A stretch of 64,000 bases of DNA, from the NCBI GenBank assembly GCA_022701365.1, contig JAKUHH010000150.1:558001-622000 (forward strand), read 5' to 3'. This stretch comes from Mycocentrospora acerina. Taxonomy: Eukaryota > Ascomycota > Dothideomycetes > Pleosporales. Under the pieces are notes generated by a model, which was not told where the DNA came from, searched no databases, and was given only the letters and a program-made list of their open reading frames with translations. Positions 9,403 to 20,404 of the stretch are shown in pieces; position 1 is the stretch's first letter; each line of letters begins with the position of its first letter. The position numbers and the translations under genes were made by a program.

Positions 9403-11339
9403 TTTGTTTGTAGTTCGTTCAAAAGTCGTATATGGTATCTGGCAACATTGGAATGTGGTTTACGTAGTAGTGTCTACAGCGCAAGCGCGCAATGACATCA
9501 TATCGTACTTCACACGTGTCACTAGGCCCTGCAATAATTCGTTATCTCAGTAAATTGCCCACTCCACCCTCCACCAGCCCAGAAAAGGCAACTGCATAAA
9601 ATCACGGCACGTAGCGTAAAGTTGGTTACAATTAATTCTTCTAGCATTATATGTTAGAACCGCCACTTAATAGATACCATATACCGTATCATAATTATAC
9701 GATTTTTACTTTATAGTATTTCGAAAACCACCAAAAGACGAGACAAATACTGAATGATGTTCATAGCAATACTGAGACTAAAAATGACATGTTGTCAAAG
9801 TAGAGGGCCTTACCCACCCCATTTAGTCTATTAGCTGAGCGCTACTGGTAAATGCGATGATACCCCAGCCCTAGGTATAATCTGCCCCTTCCTACTCTTT
9901 AGCATCGTTGAGCTATGCGTCTAGTGGTGCGCTCTACCACTGAATATAGATGCATATCAAGAAAATGTTGCAGCAAAGAAACTCCCCAGCCGTATTGTTG
10001 ACATACATTGTGCACAAACGACATTGTAGTCCCTTCCTGCGTTTGTTTTCGGGAAATGAAAGAGACTAGCCATACTATTGAAGGGTTTTTCTCTGTGCCA
10101 TGAGTCAGTACTTTGTTAATGACAAATGTGAGAAGTTTCACAAGTTCATCTAGAACATAGGTTCGCTCTCCAGTTTACAACATACACTGACAGAGCTTGG
10201 TGATATCCTTCCATACTTGGGGAATTATGGTATATCGTTCTTGGAGGTGTGGTCGACGTGGCCGTTCAGAGCATAGAAACTCTCTGATGTGTACCATGTT
10301 GTAAATCGTACGAATACAAGTGTCATTGCAGCGTCCAAGTTCAAAGGAAATATCGAACAAATCCAGTGTATAGAGTGCAAGTTAAGTTGAGTTTGTAGTT
10401 AGAATGCCTAATACTGTACTTCTGTGATAGAATTGTTTGGGTTGATATGTGACAAGAAGGAACTAGTCAGCAGATGAGTATATGCCAGAAATGTCTGTAA
10501 TTGTAAACGTCGGATTTGAGTATATTTGTGATTTTGTATCAGTGATCTGATTATAAACAGTTCAAAAAATAACTTAGTCAAAGGACTTGTTCTGAAAGTG
10601 AACAATCAGCTCGAGATTTCTCCTGCGTTGCAAAGTTCCAATGTGAAAGGCTTCAGATCAGACCTCTTTCCGTCACTAGTACCGTGAGAAGTGGCTTTCA
10701 ACTGCGAACTTCGGCATATTTGTTTTTTGCGCACTAGAGCGCATGATGAAGCGCTTGCACACTGAAACACACAAGCTGCACAATCAACTACTGTAAAGGA
10801 ATTACTATCACCAATGATCTAGACTAAAGAACATTATTTGCTATATAAAATTCAAAAGCAGTAGCTGCATCAGAAGCAGAAGTAGCTTGAAAGTGATCAA
10901 CGCGCATGTTTATGAGGGGTGAACGACGATGCGAGATGTCAGGGTGGTATAATTAGTGGCAGTGGCAACACTGGGCATACTTTACACCTATTGTGTCGAG
11001 TTATCAAAAGGAAATTTAATCCAAGTCGAAATAGCTGTGACGTCGTGTGGCTATGGCTTATGGTATGTGAAGCTGGATTGATACCCCTCCCAAGAGGACG
11101 TAACAAGACAAGCATGTTTTTGAATGTGTTTACGTTCGCAGACCATTGCTATGAGGTAGCTCAACAACAAGCTCTCTTATCTCTACTGTTCTAGGCGATA
11201 TAAAACGTAAATATTCTCGTTATCTTGGGTGATCAAACTATTTTATTGAATGACATGATGTGTTAAACTAATGGGCACAAGAAGATCCGCAAGCCATTAA
11301 TACTCCAGCACAATCCCACAACCCAATATTTTTGATTGT
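9403..11339. other. AT-rich intergenic, about 1.9 kb
   Basis: Very AT- and TA-rich, especially 9600-9760 and 10350-10620, which may reflect decayed repeats. The only ordered structure I see is a tRNA-like half at 9902-9953 (listed separately). ORFs are short and stop-riddled. It contains the DUF3632 promoter at its left end and the CRY-DASH 3' UTR at its right end. Confidence 0.5.
9902..9953 (-). other. tRNA-like 5' half / possible SINE head remnant
   Basis: Read on the minus strand, the stretch from 9946 contains TTCAGTGGTAGAGCGCACCA, which closely resembles a tRNA D-arm and A-box. GTGGT...ACCAC (9924-9940) can fold as a hairpin and GCATC/GATGC close the outer ends. No B-box or T-arm follows, so it is not a functional tRNA. 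Confidence 0.4.
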
Positions 11340-13574
11340 TTATACATGCGTGCGCCCACCGCTGACAATTATTGGACCACCAGTGTATGAGGACTTCTCA
11401 TCGTTGTCTTGTCTCCTAAACTCCCGGCTTCGGCCTCCACGACCCCCTCCACCACCTCCACCTCCTCTTCCTCTTCCTCGTCCAGATTTAGTTGTTCGGT
11501 TGTTGTTATCATTGGGTTTGCCTCGTCCGATAGAGAACTGGATGTGGACCAATGGTTTTTCTACCCACTCAACATCTTTAAGACCCAAGTCATTCTTCTC
11601 CCAATCACTCAGCCTCCAAGCTTGGTACAAGCCCATCAGACGCTGTTTGTCTACTTCTTCTCTACCCGAGCCAAGACTTCGTGTAACTTTGACGCCGCGC
11701 AACTCTGGCACCCATGCTTTGATATATTCACCGTGCGGATCGTAGTCGAACGCTTGCTTGACTGGGTTGAATGTACGTCCTTGTCGGGGGTCATTACCCA
11801 CACCAGCCACGTACATCCAGTTACCCCAATTGCTGGCCACATCGTAATCGGTAAGCATGGATTCATACCATTCGGCTCCAATTCGCCAATCAACTTCGAG
11901 GTGTGATGTAAGGAAAGACGCGACATTTTGTCTCGCTCGGTTTGAAGTAAATCCGGTGAGGAACAATTCGCGGTTTGAGGCGTCGATGAGACCAACTCCA
12001 GTGCGGCCTGAGCGCCAGCGTGTAAATGTTTCAGAGGTCCTCTTGGGATCATCTCCCATCTCCCCAGACTTGTTGAGAAACTTCCACTTCTTCTTTGGTA
12101 GTGGGTTCTGATCGCCTTTGTCTTTGTGGCCTACGTTCATCTCGTCTTGAATACCGTGCAAACTAAACATCTTCGTGCCGAATTTGCTCATGCAGAGTCG
12201 CATGTAGTCTCTCCACAAGAGTTCAAATCTTACGGCGGCTGTACCTTGATTCTCTCCTTTCCCATATCCCTCTGCATCACTGCCTACACCTCTGCCTTGT
12301 TCAAAATCTACCATTGCCCAATGGATTTGTCTTGCAGTAAGGTGACCTTGCGCTAGAAACGCCGATAGTTTAGTACTGTAGTCAAGACCAAGCATACCGT
12401 TTCGAGTAGCTTTGTAGCTGCTCATCGCTCCCTTAGAAACGAGGTGTGTCACACGGTCTTGGGCATGGGTTTCTCCTCCCTCAAATGGATGTGATGATTC
12501 GACGTCCAAAGGCCATTTGGGCGGTGTAGAGAGAGTAAACCCTGGGTCAATCTCAAGCGGGGATAGAAGCGCCTTCTTTAATCCGGCCAATGTCGAAGGA
12601 ATCTGGAACGGTGCTTTTGGTGGTGGTATGTTTGGTGGTAAAGGTGGAAGCTGAGCTGGCGTAGGCAAAATGTTCCTTGGTTGATCACGCAGCGGTTCGA
12701 GCGATTTTCGGTATGTAGTGTAAATATTGGGAAGTTTGGACACATGGCTGAAGGGCTGATCACGACTTCGCAAAATTAGCTAAACTGTGCTGCTGAAATA
12801 TCAAATGTAAAGTGGGGGATAGACATACTCGTCGATGTAATACTTCTCATCTGCCCATAATTTGAACTGGACTCCATGTTGTCTAGCAATCTTTTTTACG
12901 TCGTTCTCGTCGGCTTTCTCTTCGGATCCTGCGTCATCAGTCATCCAAACCCCCGCAACATCTGTTGCTCTCTTATTTCCGTCTTCGTCCTTGGAGTAGT
13001 ATTCAAGAATATCCTTGACGACGTCCCCAATCTTCCCTGCTCGTATTTCCAATCCAGATCCGCATTGTAATCCCTCAATTTTGGTCTTCAAATCCCAGAC
13101 ACCCTCAGCGATGAACTTAAGTCGATGTGGCCCTGTGCGCCATACACCTGCAATCTGACTACGCGCCTGTGGGTATGGGCATTTATCTGTCGAAGAGGAT
13201 AAAAACCCTGATACTTCGATCTGATTCGCTGGAAACACGTAAACCGGCAAGAGATGTGTGAAAGACAGGTTTTCTTGTTCTGAAATTGGGGAATCGTCCC
13301 TCTTTCGTGAATTCACAGTCGACGTTGAGGTTCGCCTTGAATTAATATGTTGAGAAGCAGAATGGAAAATTGGGTTGTCGGATAGGCGCACGTCGTGGCG
13401 GAGGACATAAAGCAGAATGCGTGGGCGCTCTTTAGCCATTGTGGAGGGTTTCTCGATCGAAGTCGAGTACTGGCGGTGCGAACAGGAACAACAAAGAGAT
13501 AAACTGCAGAGGTTGCACAGAGGCCAGGAGCGGCTACGTCGTAACATTAAAGAGAAGCGGTTCACGTAGCTCAT
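11340..13574 (-). CDS. Cryptochrome DASH
   Basis: Flavoprotein of the photolyase/cryptochrome family; DASH members bind FAD and usually an antenna folate. Exons 13574-12829 and 12765-11340; the intron joins KYYIDD to RDQPFSH in frame. From the upstream ATG the protein is 723 residues; from the internal ATG at 13439 (MAKERPRI) it is 678. The N-terminal photolyase domain starts ILLYVLRHDVRLSDNPIFH. The FAD-binding half shows GGETHAQDRV, YSTKLSAFLAQGHLTARQIH, ELLWRDYMRL, ASNWGNWMYVAGVGNDPR and FDYDPHGEYIKAWVPEL, all characteristic of CRY-DASH. The C-terminus is an RG/G-rich tail, a possible RNA-binding feature seen in fungal DASH proteins. The extra 45 N-terminal residues are basic, Ser/Leu/Cys-rich, without acidic residues until the end, and contain RQYST, like a mitochondrial presequence. 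Confidence 0.93.
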
Positions 13575-14724
13575 TACTCCAAGACGGTAAGTGCATGGCG
13601 GTGGCACCGAGAAAAGAGACACTCGAACACGCGGCACGTCATGACCCTGCGGCGGCGATACCGAAGGTACTTGAGCTGTCTCACCAGGCTTTTAGGGCAC
13701 GAGGCCGCTACGCACTAGAAGATACCTAGGGCCAAGGAAATCATCTGTCAATACATTGGACCGCCTCCGCACTGTCCAGCAACGACAGATGCAGATGCTT
13801 GGGATTGAAGAGATCCGTTTGAGGGTTGGTGATGCCTTGAGTAGCATTTGGACCAGAATTATGACGTGAGTCTCGAGCTGCTAGCATTAATTCATTGGCT
13901 ATTCGGTAACTGCAGGGACGCAGTTGGGAACAAGTTAGGGCGGGCCGAGAGATTGGCGCGAAGTTTCTCACCGCGATGGTCGTGCTGTCATGGAGGAACT
14001 GCGAGATCGCGATGAACTAAACCTGTTTTGGCTTGGCCTCATCGAAAATCTAGATCGATGAGCGCCAAGCAGATGGAAACAGGGGCCGGCAATCGAAATA
14101 TCGCAGGTTAGCATGATCTCAAAACCAAGGACTGGGAACCGCCATCGAGAACTCTTACAGATCTCGGTTTAACCAGCTCTATGGTACACGTGCCTACTAG
14201 CGCCCGGATCTCCGCTATATTTCCATACGGTACTCTAGAACCTCTGATTCTAAATGGGTAGGGGGTGGCGTAGCCCCAATACCTAATCACCGACAATGAA
14301 GACATCTCTGTTTCGATCGCCATTTAGGTTACCTTATGGTTTGATAAGCCTCGGCAAGCTTACGCTGCTCCAATCATAACATGCAACCGTGACTACGGAA
14401 ATAACAGTTTGAAGTTGTGTCTGTGTGGTACTTTACACTGTTCGACACATCGGCCAGAAGGTGTTCCAACAATGCAGCGATAGACAGCGCATAAGATGAA
14501 TCATAGACTTATCCCGACCACGGTTGTGGATCTTTAATGCATTCCTCAACCATCAAGTTCACATCGTATATGCAATACCTCAAAGGACGGTCTGAGAATT
14601 TGAGATGGATTGTGGCGAGCGAAACAAGTGTGATGTCTACATGCGACCGAGTTCTAGCGCTACAGCCATGAACAAAGCCAATAGTAGAATGTATCCTTGT
14701 TCTCAAACTCCAAGAAGATGCACC
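13575..14724. other. Intergenic, about 1.1 kb
   Basis: Lies between the CRY-DASH start and the end of the glutamate decarboxylase gene, so it holds the CRY-DASH promoter and the GAD 3' UTR. ORFs are short and unrecognised; I see no RNA gene. Confidence 0.5.
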
Positions 14725-16685
14725 TCAGCACACTGAACGATGCACACCTTCGCTCATAGGCCGCTTAGCCTTATGTTTGTCCTTCGACGACAGCCCTTTC
14801 GAGCCGTGTGTCTTTTCGACGCTAGACGAAGAAGGTTGCCACGCCGCAAGGTCAACTGCATCCGTGTTCATTAGGTTCTCCGTAATGGCAACAATATCAG
14901 TGACTAGTCGATCAATCATGTCCAAAGACAGACTCTCACGCACGACTACTCGAAGAATTTCCGTCTTCTCCGCACTCGGTGGCAATGGGTAGTCTGCAAG
15001 AGTCAGAAAGTGTGTTGGTCTACGACGGGTTTAAACGTACTGGGGACAATGTATTGCTTCACTCGCAGAAGGTTGCTGACTGCTTCCTGCTTAACATGGG
15101 GGTATTGCTTGTGGAATTCGTCTGTGAGGGTGAACGCAACAACCGGGAGGCCGGCGTTATAGTCATCGCTGTTCTCTCCTTCGAGATATGGCTTTTGTCC
15201 TTCTACGTATTTGAAGTCGCCCTTCTTTCTGTGAATATCACTGACCTGAAAATTTATTAGTGACTTGACATGAAATGTGAGTCCTCATTTTACGTACGCA
15301 GCGGTACCAGCCCGTGTGCTCGAGGGCTCTGCTCAACAATCTCGCATTGGCGAGCATATTCTCCATGATGCTGCGATATCCGCTGAATCCGAGATGGATC
15401 AGATTGTCTGATCGACGTCAGCTTTGGAAGAGTAGGTTGACTGAGGTCATCGACTTACAATACTGCGCTAGAATTTGTGCTCCTGGTCGCGAAAAGTTGA
15501 GAGTGTACGACTCTTCTGTCCCACCCAGATAGTGCAGCTCGAAAATCAGATACTTAGGAAGATAGCTCTCATCTCGCCAGATGATCCACCCCACACCAGC
15601 GTACACTAAGCCGAACTTATGGCCTGACACATTGATGGACTTCACTCGAGGTAGTTCAAAATTCCACTTCTTGCCAGCCTTGGCGTGTGTGAATGGCGCA
15701 ATGAAGGCTCCCGATGCCCCGTCCACGTGGATAGGTATGTCGTTACCAGTTTCCTTTTCATATGCGTCAAGAATATCGGAAATATCTTCCACGGGTTCAT
15801 CTGAGGCCTAATCAGCAAATTTAAAGACACACCGAAGGAGAGGGTACACGTACAATGGCCTGTGTAGGTTGAGCCTAGAATGACAAAAACACCAATAGTG
15901 TTTTCATCAATATTCTTCTTCACCAGCTCCGGATCTAAACGATATGACGAATCTTCGGATACAGGCAGAATGCGAGCCTCTACTTCGAAGTAGCGAGCGA
16001 ACTAAACTGTCAGTAGTTGACCGAGACTGAAAAAACGAAGAGTCTCACTTTCTCCAAAGCAACCTGAGCATTGGCCCCCATGATAATGTTAGGCTTTGAT
16101 GTGTCCTTGCCCTCTGCTGTACGCTTCTCCTGCCAGCGTCTTTTCATAGCCAGACCACCAAGATGGATAGCTTCGCTGGAGCCAGTGGTAGCTGATCCAA
16201 TTGCTTTCTCACCCTTCTGCACACCCCAGAGGTGTGCAAGAATCGAAACACAACGGGCTGCATAGCTGTCAGTACTACCGTTTGGTACAATACAAATAAC
16301 AACGACTGAGAAACAGTTACACACCGTGAATGTCCATCATAGCAGGGTATTCATCTGCATCGCTCATGTTCTTCGACAAGTTCTCTACCATCAGTTGCTC
16401 AGCCTCCTTTTCCATGTATGTTCCAACAAAGGAAGCCAAATTCAAGCTCGGTCGTCCGTCCAAATCAAGCTCGTCCTTGATGAGTTGGTGGACCACATCT
16501 GCTGGTGCCCCATCGCTGGGAATTCTGAACTTGGAAAGCTCAGCACTCGCCGCATAGCGACTAGAGTATGGAGTAGAATGGGAAATAGCGCGATTGGAGT
16601 GAGCACCGCCTCCAGCTTTGTGCACTGGATGGTCCTGGAGAGTTTTGATGAGCTCATCAGGGTCAATGTGTCTTGCAAGAGGCAT
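14725..16685 (-). CDS. GAD1: Glutamate decarboxylase
   Basis: PLP enzyme converting glutamate to GABA and CO2, the entry to the GABA shunt; cytosolic. Seven exons: 16685-16325, 16257-16049, 16001-15854, 15800-15459, 15407-15298, 15245-15041 and 14993-14725, summing to 1644 nt (547 residues, normal for fungal GAD). Motifs: DIHARCVSILAHLWG, GEKAIGSATTGSSEA (PLP phosphate pocket), HVDGASGAFIAPF (the Asp that binds the PLP ring), and SINVSGHKFG with the Schiff-base lysine. The C-terminal 60 residues are polar and Lys-rich (SKDKHKAKRPM). I start at MPLARHIDPDELI; the frame stays open upstream but the extra sequence is not family-like. Identity is essentially certain. Confidence 0.95.
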
Positions 16686-17726
16686 TGTGGGAAATTTTGA
16701 TATGACAGAGTAGATTAGGAGGCTGTAAAAGCGGTTGCAGTAGGCGTGGAGGAGACGAAGGAAAGAAGGAAATATCCGTATATGAATAATGCGGTATATA
16801 AGTAAACAATGACGGCATGGTGATCCAGCAACTACTACCAACGGAGATGCATGTGATGGTGCGTCCCCACAAAACCCAAGAAATATAAACAGGGACAGAA
16901 AGCTTGACAAATGCTTGTTTCCGGCTGTTGGGGTTACTACACGTTTGGTTCTCAGTGGACAAATCGACAGGCTACATCTGGCCTAGACAAGTAACTACTG
17001 TCTTTTCCAAAACGCAGAAATTTCACAGAAACGTGCTATGCTAGTGGTTTCCGCGAATTCCAATAGGAATATGGAACAGTGCGAGATGCAGAGTGACGAA
17101 CCTGCTCACGAACACGACAAACTTGCATTGGCACATTGTGGAGAACAGTGACTAAGTGCATGTAATCACGTGACTGATCCACTCGACGCGTCTTCAGCAG
17201 TGCAAAGTCGAATCGGCTATAAGTGATCTTCTCCTAGACATCCATGAGTTCTCATGTATAACTTCGGTCTACAGAAAAGAGCATTCAGAAGCTCTGTGTC
17301 CGCTTGCACTGATTCAAGCTAAGGGCATGCCATGAAGGCAGATAAAGTCGGTTGCGTCATTTCCCCGCGATCTGACACCTCGACACGCGTCGTCACGGAC
17401 CTGCATAGGCAGAAGGCAGTTACGCGGCCTCGATACTCGTGGCAGCAACCGTAACTTGAGGTATTTATGTACTGTCCTCAAGCTCAAGGGTTCTGTGACA
17501 GCAGTTGGTAGGCGTTCAGCACTTTCATCCTCGATCGACTGATCTCACTCACCACCTTTGTCTACGTCCACATCCTGCGGGGATAAACGAAACATCCGCC
17601 TCCGAACATTGCCACACAGTGGTGTTGTAATCGACTTGTCTTGCGCCTTAGTCGCTAAGAATTGCTTAGTTCATCTTCTTTCTTTTCATATCTTGCATCT
17701 CCGTCCACCATTCACCATCAATCACC
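16686..17726. other. Divergent promoter region of GAD and the fasciclin gene
   Basis: The two neighbours are transcribed away from here. The last 230 bases before 17727 are rich in C, T and A (CTCACTCACCACC, CACCATTCACCATCAATCACC), typical of a fungal 5' UTR. I see no coding sequence. Confidence 0.6.
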
Positions 17727-19145
17727 ATGCGGTTTTCTCGTGTAGTACCGTTTATTCCTTTGGCATCTGCCTTTGTCATCACTGAGGCGGAAGTATTTGA
17801 GAAGATTGAAAAGCCTGGAAGGCAACTCGTCGAAAATGCACAGAATGTATTCGACAATGCTCGGAACGTCCTTGATGATGCTTTCGGCAAGGTGAAGCAT
17901 GGGGCCCAAGACACCTACAACAGAATACATGATGCTGGCGTCGATGTTGAATCCTGGCTTGAGGGTTCATTTGACAACTTTGTCGACTTTGAGGAGGACC
18001 CTGACCATCCCCACCCTCCTCATCATGGACCACCTCATGATGGGCCACCTCATGATGGGCCACCTCATCACGGACCGCCACACCACGGCAAACCTCACCA
18101 CCCTGAGCATGGAAAGCCTAACCTGACCGTCTACGAGCTCATCAGCAAGAGCAAGTATACAACCAAGCTTGCTAAGCTCATCGATCAATACGATGACCTT
18201 GTCGAAACTCTCAACAGTACCAAGGCAAACTACACCATCTTCGCCCCTACAGACGCGGCTTTCGAAAAGATTCCTGACCATGGCAAGCACCCCTCAAAGG
18301 AGCAACTGAAGAACATTCTTCTATACCACGTCAGCGATGACTTCTACCCTGCTGGCCGCGTCCTCCACAGCTACACTATCCCCACGCTCTACGAGCCTGA
18401 ACATCTTGGCCACAAGCAACGGCTGACAGTGCGTGTCACGCTCAAGGGCCCAGCCATCAACTTCTACGCCAAGCTCGTAGCCGTCGATATCTTCGGCACC
18501 AACGGCGTCGTGCACGGCATTGACTCAATCCTGGTGCCTCCCCCCAAGGTTGCTGCCATCATCGACCTCCTCCCCGGCGAGTTCAGCACGCTGGAGCTCG
18601 CCCTGGGCAAAACCGACCTCTTTGACGCAATCAACAACACCGACAGCCACCCCCACGAAGGTGGTACCTTGTTCGCGCCCTCCAACTTTGCCTTCAAGAA
18701 GCTCGGGCCCCGCGCAAACGCCTTCTTGTTCAGCAAGTTCGGCCTCAAGTATCTCAAGGCGCTGCTCGAGTACCACATTGTCGTGAACCAGACGCTTTAC
18801 ACGGATGCGTTCTACGACGCCACCAAGAAGGACGATAGCGAGGACGTGGCCGACCGCCCGCCTTACTACCACTTTGATCTGCCGACGGTGCTCGAGGGCA
18901 AGTACCTTGCTGTTGATGTGTCGAGGTACGGACCGTTTGTCACGATCCGCATCAATGGCTTCTCGCGCGTCACCATCCACGATGGTGTTGCAAGCGATGG
19001 CGTCATCCAGGTCGTGTCTGATGTGTTGATCCCGCCGAAGAATGCTGCTGGTGGCGAGCAGGTCTTCTGGGAGGGAGAGGAGATGACGGTTGAGGACCTC
19101 AAGGAGCGTCTCCAGCCGTTCGTCGAGGAGACGATTGAGTTGTAA
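17727..19145 (+). CDS. Secreted protein with two fasciclin (FAS1) domains
   Basis: 472 residues in one exon. Residues 1-20 form a signal peptide (MRFSRVVPFIPLASAFVITE). Residues 30-90 are a helical acidic region. Residues about 94-131 are a His/Pro/Gly repeat (HHGPPHDGPPHDGPPHHG) that could bind metals. FAS1 domain 1 spans about 132-275 (YELISKSKYTTKLAKLID, NYTIFAPTDAAFEKIP, GVVHGIDSILVPP). Domain 2 spans about 278-440 (GTLFAPSNFAFKKLG, LLEYHIVVNQTLYTD, GVIQVVSDVLIPPK). There is no GPI-like hydrophobic C-terminus, so it is probably released or wall-associated. FAS1 proteins in fungi act in adhesion and the cell surface; the exact role here is unknown. Confidence 0.92.
   Translation: MRFSRVVPFIPLASAFVITEAEVFEKIEKPGRQLVENAQNVFDNARNVLDDAFGKVKHGAQDTYNRIHDAGVDVESWLEGSFDNFVDFEEDPDHPHPPHHGPPHDGPPHDGPPHHGPPHHGKPHHPEHGKPNLTVYELISKSKYTTKLAKLIDQYDDLVETLNSTKANYTIFAPTDAAFEKIPDHGKHPSKEQLKNILLYHVSDDFYPAGRVLHSYTIPTLYEPEHLGHKQRLTVRVTLKGPAINFYAKLVAVDIFGTNGVVHGIDSILVPPPKVAAIIDLLPGEFSTLELALGKTDLFDAINNTDSHPHEGGTLFAPSNFAFKKLGPRANAFLFSKFGLKYLKALLEYHIVVNQTLYTDAFYDATKKDDSEDVADRPPYYHFDLPTVLEGKYLAVDVSRYGPFVTIRINGFSRVTIHDGVASDGVIQVVSDVLIPPKNAAGGEQVFWEGEEMTVEDLKERLQPFVEETIEL
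18023..18080 (+). repeat. In-gene tandem repeat encoding His-Pro-Gly linker
   Basis: Copies of GGGCCACCTCATGAT (15 nt) lie in tandem inside the fasciclin gene and encode GPPHD/GPPHH units. Such units may change copy number between strains. Confidence 0.75.
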
Positions 19146-19498
19146 GGTGTTTCCTGCTGGAGAAGACGAAGGGTGTATGCTCAAGGACATGAGGGGTATT
19201 TAACTACTTGGTTGTCGACTTGAGAGTGAATGGTGCATCAATGCAATTCGTAATGGCCCTTGCACAATCTTTATGATGAATCTGTTTATTGATTTTTCTA
19301 TTTTTATTCTTATTTTTATCTTAGCAACTGGTATAGAGCGGTATTTTTATGTAGTCTGGGATGCTAGCAAGAAGAAATGAGAATTTGGTCATGTCTTCAT
19401 TAATGGGTCTACGTATCTACAATCTCAGTTTTGCCTCCCATCGCTATGCAATATTAATGTCTTCACCTGTTTACTCTCTCTCTCTCTCTCCATTACGT
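19146..19498. other. Convergent 3' region
   Basis: Between the ends of the fasciclin gene and the J-domain gene. AT-rich with a T-rich tract (19280-19320) and a (CT)n run near 19477-19491. No coding potential seen. Confidence 0.5.
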
Positions 19499-20404
19499 TC
19501 ACCACGGCATAGAGTTTGCTGCAAAGTGGAAAATATATCTAGCTCGACTACACTTCCATACAGGATGTGTTTCTCTCCCCTCATAGGCTTGGAGAATTGG
19601 AATGTAAGAGTGGTAAGGCTGCGTTCCGATTAGCGGTTCGTGCAGTCTTGTATAATGTTTCAACCCCCAGTTTGGATCCTGTCGTTTTGCTTCTTCGAGT
19701 TCAGCGGCTAGCCTTGCCTCTTCAATTTCTTGTAGCCTTGCTTCTTCAATCTCTCGCTGCCTTGCCGCTTCTTCACGTTGTCTTGCCGCTTCAATGTCCC
19801 GTAATCTCGCGGCCTCGATTTCGCGCAACTTTGCCTGTTCAATCTCCTGCTGTTCCTCTTCCTCCTCCAGGACAGCAGCAATCTTGTTGTTGTTGCTCAG
19901 AGCACTGTCCTTGCGTCCACGCTTTGATTGCTCGGCCAACGTGCCCAAGGCACGTGCGCAATACACCGAGTCGTATGCTTGGCGAGCCTCAGGATCCATG
20001 AGCGTCGAAAAGGCGGCGTCCAATGCACGATACTTTGTCGCATCTGTTTGGAAGTAGACTTTTCGAAGAGCGCGGAACGCGTCTTTAATCTCGTCAGATG
20101 TGGCCTCGGGTTTCACTTGAAAAATGGCGTAGTGGTCGACGAATTCCTGTACGGGTCCAACATCAATTGCAGACGAAGACTTTATAGGCGAGCAGACGGA
20201 GTTCCTGCTCGAGAGAACGATGGAGGCCCCCGAGACAAATATCGAGGAAGTTTTGCGGTGCGGCGTCGAGGCCATGGCTGGTCTTGTGCGCTGGATGACT
20301 TCTGAGCCGTGTCGCTCGTGTTCAAAACGTCTTTTAGCAGGTCTTGATGGACTGAAGTTGATACGGCACACCAGGGGGTCTGGCTGGGGAGAAAAGGAGA
20401 GCAT
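19499..20404 (-). CDS. J-domain-like protein with long charged helix, HPD missing
   Basis: 301 residues, one exon. Residues about 90-147 resemble a J-domain (HYAIFQVKPEATSDEIKDAFRALRKVYF... ALDAAFSTLMDPEARQAYDSVY). The HPD tripeptide that stimulates Hsp70 is replaced by QTD (119-121), so co-chaperone activity is doubtful. Residues about 178-245 are a repeat of EIEAARLRD / IEAARQRE / EIEEARLQE type units, predicted to be a single long alpha-helix or coiled coil. The C-terminus (NWGLKHYTRLHEPLIG...) is not recognised. No signal peptide; the first 45 residues are basic. It diverges from POP1 across about 560 bases. Confidence 0.8.
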   Translation of the reverse strand: MLSFSPQPDPLVCRINFSPSRPAKRRFEHERHGSEVIQRTRPAMASTPHRKTSSIFVSGASIVLSSRNSVCSPIKSSSAIDVGPVQEFVDHYAIFQVKPEATSDEIKDAFRALRKVYFQTDATKYRALDAAFSTLMDPEARQAYDSVYCARALGTLAEQSKRGRKDSALSNNNKIAAVLEEEEEQQEIEQAKLREIEAARLRDIEAARQREEAARQREIEEARLQEIEEARLAAELEEAKRQDPNWGLKHYTRLHEPLIGTQPYHSYIPILQAYEGRETHPVWKCSRARYIFHFAANSMPW

